Source: an uncultured Lachnospiraceae bacterium
GTDB taxonomy: Bacteria > Bacillota > Clostridia > Lachnospirales > Lachnospiraceae
Direction: 5' to 3'
Assembly (NCBI GenBank): GCA_947631755.1
Contig: CANRMO010000045.1
Location: 1-14,033, forward strand
Length of the DNA: 14,033 nt
Below are positions 1 to 6,222 of this stretch, piece after piece. The translations under genes were made by a program, and so were the position numbers. The notes under the pieces are model-generated. The model worked only from the letters and a program-made list of their open reading frames with translations, searched no databases and was not told the origin of the DNA. The stretch's first letter is position 1, and each line of letters starts with the position of its first letter.

Positions 1-83
1 CTTTTTTATCATCATCACTTCTTGAAAAAACTTGTTTTAAAGCATAAGGTAAGTTCCGCCATGGTAGGAATTTTAACCGGATC

Positions 84-896
84 GTGCAGTCCGATTATTA
101 TCTGCCTGCCTCGCTGGGAGGGCTGACTTACGGGGTCAGCTCGCTGGAGATGGCGTCGGCGTATGCGGCGCTGGAGAATAATGGGAAATACAGAGAGCCT
201 ACCTGTATCATTAAAATTCTGGATTCGGACGGAAACCTCATTGTGGGCGATGACATAAAGGAGAAGTATATCTATGACGCAGATGCCGCTAATTCCATGA
301 CCGATATTCTGGAAGGTGTGTTCAGCAGGGGGACGGCCAGGGGGCTTGGCATCGACAATGGCATGCCCTGCGCCGGAAAAACAGGGACCACAAATGACAA
401 AAAAGATGGCTGGTTTTGTGGATTTACCCCGTATTACACGACGGCAATCTGGGTGGGGTATGACTCGCCAAAGACGGTGAGTGACCTGTACGGTTCATCG
501 TACCCCGGGAGGATCTGGCATACATTTATGAATGATATACACAGTGCGCTCGAGGTGAAAAAATTCCCATTTGAGGAAAAGGGGACATCTTCTGGCTCCT
601 CTCATTCCAGCGGGGGAAGTTCTTCTTCCGGCAGCGGAAGCAGTAGCAGCAGAGGAGATGACGATAAGGATATTGATACGGATGAGGACGACCAGGATAA
701 TTCCGTAGACATCGATCCGGACGATCAGGATGATTCCGTGGATGCGACAAAGGAGCCGAGTGCGACAAAAACGCCGGCCACAGAGGCGCCGGCGACAGAA
801 GTACCGGCGACGGAAGCGCCGGCCACAGAACCTCCCGCCGCCACAGCAGAGCCGGTGGAAGATGGCTCTGAGGGCGGTGAAGAAGGGGAGGAGTAG
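84..896 (+). CDS. C-terminal fragment of a class A penicillin-binding protein (PBP1A-like transpeptidase)
   Basis: This is the last part of a bifunctional peptidoglycan glycosyltransferase/transpeptidase, which cross-links cell-wall strands outside the membrane. The stretch SLGGLTYGVSSLEMASAYA and the third active-site motif AGKTGTTNDKKDGW (KTG at residues 99-101) followed by YYTTAIWVGYD are characteristic. The SxxK nucleophile, the SxN motif and the whole glycosyltransferase domain would lie upstream and are not present. After residue ~165 the protein becomes low complexity: a Ser/Gly-rich stretch, an Asp-rich stretch, then repeated APATE units and a Glu-rich end, a typical disordered tail. 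The GTG at 84 is only the first usable codon. Homology-like residues (FNRIV) continue in frame back to about 72, but a TAA at 45-47 closes the frame and the first ~60 bases are about 32% GC. The gene is therefore either interrupted or joined to foreign or misassembled sequence. It converges on prs, with only 12 bases between the stop codons. Confidence 0.85.
   Translation: MQSDYYLPASLGGLTYGVSSLEMASAYAALENNGKYREPTCIIKILDSDGNLIVGDDIKEKYIYDADAANSMTDILEGVFSRGTARGLGIDNGMPCAGKTGTTNDKKDGWFCGFTPYYTTAIWVGYDSPKTVSDLYGSSYPGRIWHTFMNDIHSALEVKKFPFEEKGTSSGSSHSSGGSSSSGSGSSSSRGDDDKDIDTDEDDQDNSVDIDPDDQDDSVDATKEPSATKTPATEAPATEVPATEAPATEPPAATAEPVEDGSEGGEEGEE
771..830 (+). repeat. Four tandem 15-bp units coding (T/A/V)PATE
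   Basis: Four consecutive in-frame 15-base units (771-785, 786-800, 801-815, 816-830) encode TPATE, APATE, VPATE and APATE at the end of the PBP tail. They differ by one to a few bases each. In-frame units like these can expand or contract without disturbing the reading frame, so tail length probably varies between strains (inference). Confidence 0.8.
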
Positions 897-908
897 TATG
901 TGTATATC

Positions 909-2072
909 TTACTCCTGGTTGTACTTTTTCAGGAAATTCTCGATCCGCTCTGTCGGGTTCAGGTACTCAGAGATCGAGGCATCGTGATTCAGCGTATCGA
1001 TCAGAAGGGCAATGTACTTGCTCATATCTACATCGATATAATACTCCCTGTCTAAGAGCTCCTGTGGCTGGTAGACAAGGTTTGTCGTCATCAGGCGGTA
1101 GATCAGGCCGCTCTTATATGCCTCGTCGAATTTTTCCAGGCCGTTTGTGAACAGGCCGAACGTGGAGGCGATAAAGATGCGGTTTGCCTTTCTCCGTTTG
1201 AGCTCAGTGGCTACATCGATCATGCTCTCCCCGGAGGAGATCATGTCATCGATGACAACGACATCTCTTCCGGCAACATCGGAGCCGAGGAATTCGTGGG
1301 CGATGATCGGGTTGCGTCCCTCCACGATCTTTGTGTAGTCTCTCCGCTTATAGAATGTACCAACGTCAACACCGGCGACATTTGCAAAGTAGATGGCCCG
1401 CTCCATGGCCCCCTCATCCGGGCTGATGATCATCATGTCCTTTGTGTTCATGCGGATGTCCGGCACATTGGCTAAGAGCGCCTTGATGAACTGGTAAGTG
1501 GGTTTTACCGTCTCAAAACTCTTGAGAGGGATTGCGTTCTGCACCCTCGGGTCATGGGCGTCAAAGGTGATGATATTCTCAACGCCCATATTGGTGAGTT
1601 CCTGGAGGGCCAGTGCACAATCTAAGGATTCGCGGGAGCTGCGCCTGTGCTGGCGGCTCTCATACAGGAAAGGCATAATGACCGTGATGCGGCGGGCCTT
1701 TCCGCTGATCGCGGCAATCATGCGCTTTAAGTCCTGATAGTGGTCGTCCGGCGACATGTGGTTGATCTGGCCGCACACTTTATAAGTCAGGCTGTGGTTG
1801 CGGACATCTACCAAAAGAAAGACATCTTTTCCCCGGATGGATTCGTTGATGATCCCCTTTGCCTCCCCGGAACCAAATCTGGGGCACACAGCGTCAATGA
1901 TGTAGGAGTCTTTTTTGTAATTGGTAAAATGAATCGACGGGGACGGATTGCTAAAATTTCTCCATCTCACGATATACTCATCTACCTTTTTCCCTATCAT
2001 CCGGCTGCTCTCCAATGGAATGATGGCTAAATCTCCAAATGGAATTGTCTTAGATAGATCTTTTTGGCTCAT
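909..2072 (-). CDS. prs: Ribose-phosphate pyrophosphokinase (PRPP synthetase), long clostridial form
   Basis: It makes 5-phosphoribosyl-1-pyrophosphate from ribose 5-phosphate and ATP in the cytoplasm, feeding purine, pyrimidine, NAD, His and Trp synthesis. At 387 residues it is longer than the ~315-residue classical enzyme. Visible landmarks are FLYESRQHRR (135-144), matching the ATP-binding/catalytic YxRQDRK-type loop; FDAHDP (170-175), equivalent to the DLHA metal-binding site; SPDEGAMERA (217-226); and the PRPP-binding loop VVIDDMISSGES (272-283), where canonical enzymes have DDxxDTAGT. These departures and the extra N-terminal and C-terminal segments place it in the divergent long subgroup. 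Its ATG overlaps the stop codon of the upstream helicase-loader gene (ATGA, 2069-2072), so the two are translationally coupled. No terminator is visible after its stop, which lies 12 bases from the converging PBP stop. Confidence 0.93.
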   Translation of the reverse strand: MSQKDLSKTIPFGDLAIIPLESSRMIGKKVDEYIVRWRNFSNPSPSIHFTNYKKDSYIIDAVCPRFGSGEAKGIINESIRGKDVFLLVDVRNHSLTYKVCGQINHMSPDDHYQDLKRMIAAISGKARRITVIMPFLYESRQHRRSSRESLDCALALQELTNMGVENIITFDAHDPRVQNAIPLKSFETVKPTYQFIKALLANVPDIRMNTKDMMIISPDEGAMERAIYFANVAGVDVGTFYKRRDYTKIVEGRNPIIAHEFLGSDVAGRDVVVIDDMISSGESMIDVATELKRRKANRIFIASTFGLFTNGLEKFDEAYKSGLIYRLMTTNLVYQPQELLDREYYIDVDMSKYIALLIDTLNHDASISEYLNPTERIENFLKKYNQE

Positions 2073-3076
2073 TGTGTTTTCCCTCCAATATTTGTGATCG
2101 CTAATTTTAAGCGAATGTCGTCCCCGGTCAGTTTCAGCAGCGTGTAATTACTGGTCAACCGGGAAAAGATGCGCTCGCTGTACTGCTCCCGGAGATCATC
2201 AAAAGATAAATTCGTAGAGATGATCGTAGAGCGCCCTGTATTTATCCGGACGTCAATGCAGCGGTAGAGCTGGGATGAGGTGAAGCTGTTGTTCAGCTCT
2301 GTCCCCAGATCGTCAATGATCAAAAGGTCGCTGTCCAGTATATAGGAGATGGCGGCATCTTTTTCTGTGTAAGACAGATCGCGGTCAAATTTGTACGTCT
2401 CTAAAATATCAAATAGTTGGAGAGAAGTCAAGTAAACAACTGTATGGGATGTGTCCAGGAGCTCCTTGGCGATGCAGTTGGCCAGAAAGGTTTTTCCCAC
2501 ACCCGTCTCCCCATATAAAAGGAGATTCTCCGTCTCCGCGTCGAAGTGCCGGACAAAATCTATGGCGGTCCGGTGGATGTTTCTCATATTTTCGCGGGGC
2601 GTGAGGCCTGTGGCCTCCTCCGTGTAATCATCCGGGTACACCTCAAGAGTGAAGTGGGAGAAATTCTCCCGGTCAAGGATTTCCTGTAAATTTGACTGGG
2701 AGTAGAGGAAATTGACAATCTCCCGCTCAAAGCAGTGGCATTTCCTGTCTCCGATGTAGCCGGTGTCCTGGCAGTCAGGGCAGACGTATACCGGTTTCAG
2801 ATAATCCGCCGGATAGCCATTTTCCACGAGGAGACGCTCTTTTTTCTCCGAGATCTCGCGGACATTTTCTTCCAGATCCGAGGGCGCGGCACCGGTTTTC
2901 AGACGCTCCTTTGCATAATCCACAGAGAGAGTCTGGATTTTGCGTTCCCATTCTCTGTATTCCGGGATTTTTTCACGGACTTCGGCCAGCCGCGACTCTG
3001 TGATATGCTTTGTGCGCAGCTGGCGCCCATAATATTTTGCCATCAATTGTTCATATTGACTGTTTGTCAGTACCAT
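2069..3076 (-). CDS. dnaC: DnaC/DnaI-type replicative helicase loader (AAA+ ATPase)
   Basis: This AAA+ ATPase loads the replicative DNA helicase at origins and restarted forks. It is the counterpart of Bacillus DnaI. The N-terminal ~95 residues are charged and helical, suited to helicase binding. A CPDCxxTGY...CHC cluster (Cys99, 102, 113 and 115) is the zinc-binding element seen in DnaI-type loaders. The ATPase core shows Walker A GETGVGKT (189-196), Walker B LLIIDDLG (251-258), sensor-1 STNL (287-290) and an arginine-finger-like SERIFSRL (300-307). IstB transposition helpers share this core, but no transposase is nearby and the zinc cluster plus the adjacent dnaD favour the loader. The start is supported by AAAGGG 8 bases upstream. 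It lies 17 bases after dnaD and overlaps prs by 4 bases, forming a dnaD-dnaC-prs operon. Confidence 0.9.
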   Translation of the reverse strand: MVLTNSQYEQLMAKYYGRQLRTKHITESRLAEVREKIPEYREWERKIQTLSVDYAKERLKTGAAPSDLEENVREISEKKERLLVENGYPADYLKPVYVCPDCQDTGYIGDRKCHCFEREIVNFLYSQSNLQEILDRENFSHFTLEVYPDDYTEEATGLTPRENMRNIHRTAIDFVRHFDAETENLLLYGETGVGKTFLANCIAKELLDTSHTVVYLTSLQLFDILETYKFDRDLSYTEKDAAISYILDSDLLIIDDLGTELNNSFTSSQLYRCIDVRINTGRSTIISTNLSFDDLREQYSERIFSRLTSNYTLLKLTGDDIRLKLAITNIGGKTQ

Positions 3077-3092
3077 GGATTAACCCTTTCTG

Positions 3093-3587
3093 CTAATTTT
3101 TCCGGCCCTGCAGCAATTGTTTTTCCAGCGCGTTGAAATCCTGGTTGGAATAAGCGCGCTGCGGGAAATTCTGAAACTGGTTCTTTTTCGGGGCGGGTTT
3201 CTGGGAAGCGCCCGTGCTCTTGCGCTGTCTCTTATAGGATTCGTCGCACTTTTCAATATCCTGAAGGGAATTTACCTGCTGTTTATGCCAGTTTTTGAGT
3301 ATTTTTGACAGATAGGGGAAATTGGCGTCCCCTGTCTGCAGAACCGTTCTCTTACAGGCTTCTGCTATAATGCTGTCGGTAAAGTGATAGGCCTCCCAGC
3401 CGTCAACGATTTTCATCTGGTCTGGTTTTAAGCCGCCCTGAATGCCGAACGCCCTGGCGACAATGGCATAGCGGCCGCTGAAATTCGCGGATTCTGTCTC
3501 TGCCTCCTGTGGCGTTGTGATGCCCTGGGATGCCCAGCTGAGGCCGATGGCCTCAATATAATTGGTCTTCTTTTTGCGTGGCGACAC
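3093..3587 (-). CDS. dnaD: DnaD-family replication initiation protein, 3' part (frameshifted from the 5' part)
   Basis: This is the distal piece of the DnaD protein that begins at 4275. Residues 9-25 (NYIEAIGLSWASQGITT) are the conserved end of the first DnaD C-terminal domain. Residues 40-112 form a second complete domain of the same kind, including YAIVARAFGI and YLSKILKNWHKQQVNSLQDI. A basic, Gln/Lys-rich tail follows. The GTG at 3587 has no recognisable ribosome binding site and would begin translation in mid-domain, so it is unlikely to be a true start. Joining Tyr229 of the first piece to this frame with two extra bases at 3588/3589 would give Y-x-VSPRKKKTNYIE, which restores the domain. 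Family knowledge: DnaD works with DnaA and the loader to open and prime oriC. Whether the break is a real mutation or an assembly error cannot be told from this sequence. Confidence 0.85.
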   Translation of the reverse strand: MSPRKKKTNYIEAIGLSWASQGITTPQEAETESANFSGRYAIVARAFGIQGGLKPDQMKIVDGWEAYHFTDSIIAEACKRTVLQTGDANFPYLSKILKNWHKQQVNSLQDIEKCDESYKRQRKSTGASQKPAPKKNQFQNFPQRAYSNQDFNALEKQLLQGRKN

Positions 3588-4275
3588 GGTAGAGCGTCAC
3601 CAAAAGCTCTGCCGAAAATCCCACGTCACACATAAAGTAGAGGATCGTCTGTAGGTGAGCAGGGGAGACCGGCTCTCCCAGCAGCTGTTCGATCTCATCA
3701 ATGGCGCGGTCAATTTCGGCATCCTTTCGGAACGCTTCCGCCTGAAGCGGTGTGTAGGTCTGTTTTGGCGGGGCGGTAAACTCATGGTTTCTCACAGCCA
3801 CCGGAGGCAGGTTTTTGACAATGCCATCGTCTGCCCCTGCGGATATTTTTGTGGGGCCGCTGTCCGTGCTGGTGCTGTGGGGCAGTGCATTATTTTCGAC
3901 AGCGGCGGCAAGAGCCAAGTCATCCGCGGAAGAGAGCTCGTCCTCTGGGAGAGGCGCGGCTTTTGGTGTGGATGGAAACGAGTCCCCGCACAGCGTGATG
4001 CATTCAATCTCTTCCCTGGATTTTTGTATCTTAAGCAGGCCCTCCCGCTCCCAGTAGCGGAGAGCCCTCAGAATATCTTTTTCCGTACATTCCATGTGGT
4101 CGGCCAGGAAACTGACAGACAGATCGCTGTGCCGTTCCCGGTGCTGGTAAAGCATCAGGAGATAGATATACAATTTGACAAAACTGCCATCTGCAAAAGG
4201 CATGTGCTGCTCGATAAAAGAATTCGGAACCAGTGTATGGCCTGTGTCCTGAGCAGATAAAATCGTAAATCCCAT
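3553..4275 (-). CDS. dnaD: DnaD-family replication initiation protein, 5' part (ends in a frameshift)
   Basis: This is the proximal piece of a DnaD-type primosome protein that helps DnaA remodel the origin and recruit the helicase loader. Residues ~31-92 form the N-terminal winged-helix domain (FVKLYIYLLMLYQHRE, then an LADHMECTEKDILRALRYWEREGLL-like recognition region, given here only in outline). Residues ~100-170 are a Pro/Ser/Ala-rich linker. Residues ~175-229 begin the first DnaD C-terminal domain (LLGEPVSPAHLQTILYFMCD). The reading frame then runs into a stop at 3553 after nine non-homologous residues, while the correct continuation is in the next frame from ~3588. The ATG at 4275 is preceded by AAAGGAAA about 10 bases upstream and by a good promoter at 4361-4389. 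The operon continues into the helicase loader and prs. Confidence 0.87.
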   Translation of the reverse strand: MGFTILSAQDTGHTLVPNSFIEQHMPFADGSFVKLYIYLLMLYQHRERHSDLSVSFLADHMECTEKDILRALRYWEREGLLKIQKSREEIECITLCGDSFPSTPKAAPLPEDELSSADDLALAAAVENNALPHSTSTDSGPTKISAGADDGIVKNLPPVAVRNHEFTAPPKQTYTPLQAEAFRKDAEIDRAIDEIEQLLGEPVSPAHLQTILYFMCDVGFSAELLVTLYRVATQKEDQLY

Positions 4276-4324
4276 TTTATGTACATTTCCTTTCCGTCAT
4301 ACTGAGTTACACACAAAAAACCAG

Positions 4325-4344
4325 AAAAACCCACGCGGGTTTTT
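4325..4344 (-). terminator. Short hairpin with T-runs on both sides, in the dnaD leader
   Basis: AAAAACCC (4325-4332) and GGGTTTTT (4337-4344) form an 8-bp stem with a 4-base loop. On the minus strand it is followed by CTGG and six Ts. It lies only ~10 bases beyond the predicted dnaD transcription start. It could end read-through from murC, attenuate dnaD transcription, or protect the 5' end of the mRNA. Only three GC pairs make it a weak terminator. Confidence 0.45.
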
Positions 4345-4360
4345 TGTTTTGGTGACTACG

Positions 4361-4389
4361 AGTATAACATAAAGAAATTCTACTTGCAA
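4361..4389 (-). promoter_or_regulatory. Predicted sigma-A promoter of the dnaD-dnaC-prs operon
   Basis: On the minus strand there is a -35 of TTGCAA (4389-4384, 4/6), a 17-bp spacer and a -10 of TATACT (4366-4361, 5/6). A TG one base upstream of the -10 gives the extended form TGTTATACT. The expected start is near 4354, leaving a leader of about 79 bases. The tandem DnaA-box-like repeats begin 26 bp upstream of the -35. Confidence 0.65.
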
Positions 4390-4415
4390 TTCGCATATTT
4401 TCTGTAGAATGGAAA

Positions 4416-4442
4416 TGTTGATAGTGTCGATAATGTTGACAA
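4416..4442 (-). promoter_or_regulatory. Three end-to-end 9-mers resembling DnaA boxes (upstream of the dnaD promoter)
   Basis: Three contiguous 9-mers, TGTTGATAG (4416-4424), TGTCGATAA (4425-4433) and TGTTGACAA (4434-4442), read on the minus strand as CTATCAACA, TTATCGACA and TTGTCAACA. Against the DnaA box TTATCCACA they have 2, 1 and 2 mismatches. The exact 9-bp phasing, common orientation and position just upstream of the -35 suggest cooperative DnaA binding. Each site alone would be weak. Confidence 0.5.
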
Positions 4443-4530
4443 CATATGTTCGACCAGACTATACATGTAGAAGAATTTGCAAAATATAACGGAAAATCGC
4501 TTGATTTTGATTTCTAATAAAAAATTTCAT

Positions 4531-4617
4531 TTATTCACAAATTTTACTTGACAAAAAGATATCCACAGCCTGTACCATACGACTGAATGTTGATAAGGCT
4601 GTGGATAATGTGCATAA
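4531..4617. promoter_or_regulatory. DnaA-box cluster (five sites in 87 bp)
   Basis: Sites seen are TTATTCACA at 4531-4539 (+), ATATCCACA at 4559-4567 (+), TGTTGATAA at 4588-4596 (-, TTATCAACA), TGTGGATAA at 4600-4608 (-, a perfect TTATCCACA) and TGTGCATAA at 4609-4617 (-, TTATGCACA). Three fit TTATNCACA exactly and two differ by one base from TTATCCACA. The last two abut. A further one-mismatch site, TTATCAACA, lies at 4672-4680 inside the murC 3' end. An exact TTATNCACA is expected roughly once per 33 kb on two strands in random sequence, so three in 87 bp is well above chance. Confidence 0.72.
4560..4607 (-). terminator. 12-bp inverted repeat followed by T-run, candidate murC terminator
   Basis: TATCCACAGCCT (4560-4571) and AGGCTGTGGATA (4596-4607) are perfect inverted repeats separated by 24 bases. 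On the minus strand, the direction of murC, the stem is followed by TC and five Ts, as in an intrinsic terminator, 11 bases past the murC stop. The loop is long for a terminator, and both arms contain DnaA boxes, so the symmetry may instead reflect paired protein sites. Confidence 0.5.
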
Positions 4618-4618
4618 A

Positions 4619-6001
4619 TCACTTTTTCAGAAGACTTTCACCAATTTCTACTATGTTCCCGGCACCCATAGTTATCAACAGGTCACCGTTAGTTAAATTT
4701 TTCAAAATAAATTTTTGGATCTCCTCAAAATCGGATATATAATGAACGTCTTTTCCCAGTTTTTCGAGCTCGTCGGCGAGGTTCTGCGAGGAGATGCCGC
4801 CCGGGTCTTTTTCCCTGGCGGCGTATATATCTGCCAGGATCACGTGGTCGGCCATGGAAAGGGCTTTTGCGAAATCTGTCAGAAATGCTCTGGTCCGGGT
4901 GGAGGTATGGGGCTGAAAGCCAACCCACAGTTTTTTGTGGGGGTATTTCTGCGCGGCGGTGAGAGTGGCTGTGATTTCTGTGGGATGGTGGGCGTAGTCG
5001 TCAATAATGGTAAAGCCGTTTCTCTCTCCCTTGTGCTCAAAACGCCGCTCGGTCCCGTGGAAAGCTGTGAGTGCCGCCTGGATAACCGCATCCCCGATCC
5101 CATACAGAGAAGATAAGGCAAGGCAGGCGAGGGTGTTGGAGACATTGTGCCGTCCAACCACGCCGAGAGAGAAATGAGATCCTTTCTCTCCGCGGACAAC
5201 GGCATCAAAAGCGCCGCGCCCGAGGCCGTCATAGGTAATATCTGCAGCGGTAAAGTCCGCGCCGGGATGATCCAGTGCATAGGTCAGCACGCGGCAGGGA
5301 AGCCCCTCCGTAATCTCTTCATAATGTTCTATGTCTGCATTTATGATCAGTGTGCCGTGGGCAGGGATTTTTTTTGCAAATTCCCGGAAAGAATGCCGGA
5401 TGTCCGCCAGATCTTTGAAAAAATCCATGTGGTCCTCTTCGATATTGAGTATAATCCCTACAGTAGGGTAAAACTGAAGAAAACTGTTCGTGTACTCACA
5501 CGCTTCTGTGATAAAATGTTCTGAGTGCCCGATCCGGATGTTGCCCCCGATGGCGTCAAGGATGCCGCCGACGGAGATCGTCGGATCCAGGCCGGCCTCC
5601 ATAAAAATGTGGGAGGCGATAGAGGTAGTGGTCGTCTTGCCGTGGGTTCCGGCGATGGCGATGGCGGAGGGATAATTTTTCATCACTTGCCCCACCATGC
5701 GGGCGCGCTCCATCATCGGTATGTTCTGCCTTCTGGCCTCTGCATACTCCGGGTTGGATGGTTTTACGGCGGCGGTATAGACAACCAGGTCGATATCATT
5801 TGTAATATTTCTCTCGGTTTGTCCATATACTACTTGTATGCCGAGTGTTTCCAGATGCCTGGTGATCTTGCTCTCGTGCCAGTCCGACCCGGTGATGGTA
5901 AATCCCATGGAGTACAAAAGCTCAGCAAAGCCGCTCATGCTGATCCCGCCAATACCAATGAAATGAATATGACATGGATTTTCAAAGTCAATTTCGTACA
6001 T
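4619..6001 (-). CDS. murC: UDP-N-acetylmuramate--L-alanine ligase
   Basis: This cytoplasmic ATP-dependent ligase adds L-Ala to UDP-MurNAc, the first amino-acid step of peptidoglycan precursor synthesis. The 460 residues carry the N-terminal UDP-binding Rossmann motif HFIGIGGISMSG (13-24), the ATP P-loop AGTHGKTTTT (117-126), the central-domain region NIEEDHMDFF (186-195) and the C-terminal DDYAHHPTE (334-342) typical of MurC. The frame is open further upstream (to 6070), but the start is placed at the ATG ending at 6001. It gives the usual MYxIDF N terminus, has GAGGG 5 bases upstream, and the longer version would begin at the edge of the -35 element. It is transcribed divergently from glgC and stands alone. 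DnaA-box sequences reach to within one base of its stop codon. Confidence 0.94.
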   Translation of the reverse strand: MYEIDFENPCHIHFIGIGGISMSGFAELLYSMGFTITGSDWHESKITRHLETLGIQVVYGQTERNITNDIDLVVYTAAVKPSNPEYAEARRQNIPMMERARMVGQVMKNYPSAIAIAGTHGKTTTTSIASHIFMEAGLDPTISVGGILDAIGGNIRIGHSEHFITEACEYTNSFLQFYPTVGIILNIEEDHMDFFKDLADIRHSFREFAKKIPAHGTLIINADIEHYEEITEGLPCRVLTYALDHPGADFTAADITYDGLGRGAFDAVVRGEKGSHFSLGVVGRHNVSNTLACLALSSLYGIGDAVIQAALTAFHGTERRFEHKGERNGFTIIDDYAHHPTEITATLTAAQKYPHKKLWVGFQPHTSTRTRAFLTDFAKALSMADHVILADIYAAREKDPGGISSQNLADELEKLGKDVHYISDFEEIQKFILKNLTNGDLLITMGAGNIVEIGESLLKK

Positions 6002-6041
6002 AATAGCCCTCATTTCTTTATGATTTCTGAAACTTACTAAT

Positions 6042-6070
6042 ATTATATAGTTACATGAGGGAAAATACAA
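6042..6070 (-). promoter_or_regulatory. Predicted promoter of murC
   Basis: On the minus strand a perfect -10 TATAAT (6047-6042) stands 17 bp from a weak -35 TTGTAT (6070-6065, 3/6). The expected start near 6035 gives a leader of about 34 bases to the ATG at 6001. Confidence 0.5.
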
Positions 6071-6162
6071 GGATAAAGGTGAAACTGCTTAATATTCAAA
6101 GGTGTTTTTTGTGCAACATACACAAAAAGAAAAAAAAACATCAAAAAATTTTGTTAAAAATA

Positions 6163-6191
6163 TTCACATTTGAAGTATAGTGTGATATACT
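6163..6191 (+). promoter_or_regulatory. Predicted promoter of the glgC-glgD-spoVG operon
   Basis: A -35 TTCACA (6163-6168, 5/6), a 17-bp spacer and a -10 TATACT (6186-6191, 5/6) are followed by AGGGGTGA (6211-6218) as the ribosome binding site of glgC. The region upstream (6071-6162) is A/T-rich and shows only a weak AT hairpin (6106-6128). Confidence 0.65.
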
Positions 6192-6222
6192 TTATTCATC
6201 AAATTACAACAGGGGTGATAAC

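Larger units (their letters stand above)
4276..4618. other. Intergenic control region between murC and dnaD, origin-like in composition
   Basis: No gene is visible in this 343-bp stretch. From right to left it holds a DnaA-box group touching the murC stop codon (4531-4617), an AT-rich segment, a second DnaA-box-like group (4416-4442), the dnaD promoter (4361-4389) and a leader hairpin (4325-4344). Counting bases by eye, 4471-4560 is about 21% GC and 4501-4560 about 17% GC, against roughly half GC in the flanking genes. DnaA boxes beside such an AT-rich, easily melted segment is the architecture of replication origins, although no dnaA or dnaN gene is present here. Confidence 0.7.

Noticed and set aside
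4436..4465. Plus-strand promoter-like TTGACA-18-TATACA
   Set aside because: The -35 falls inside the tandem DnaA-box-like array, the -10 matches only 4/6, and no plus-strand gene follows before the murC 3' end.
4276..4618. Main chromosomal origin (oriC)
   Set aside because: DnaA boxes and an AT-rich segment are present, but dnaA, dnaN, rpmH and gyr genes are all absent, so a principal origin is not supported from this window alone.
6002..6070. Longer N terminus for MurC (start at 6070)
   Set aside because: It would start at the -35 edge, upstream of the TATAAT -10, and adds 23 residues not typical of MurC. The ATG at 6001 has a ribosome binding site and the family N terminus.
6106..6128. 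AT hairpin TTTTTGTG/CACAAAAA between the murC and glgC promoters
   Set aside because: It is almost entirely A/T, lies upstream of both predicted starts, and is easily explained by A/T-tracts.
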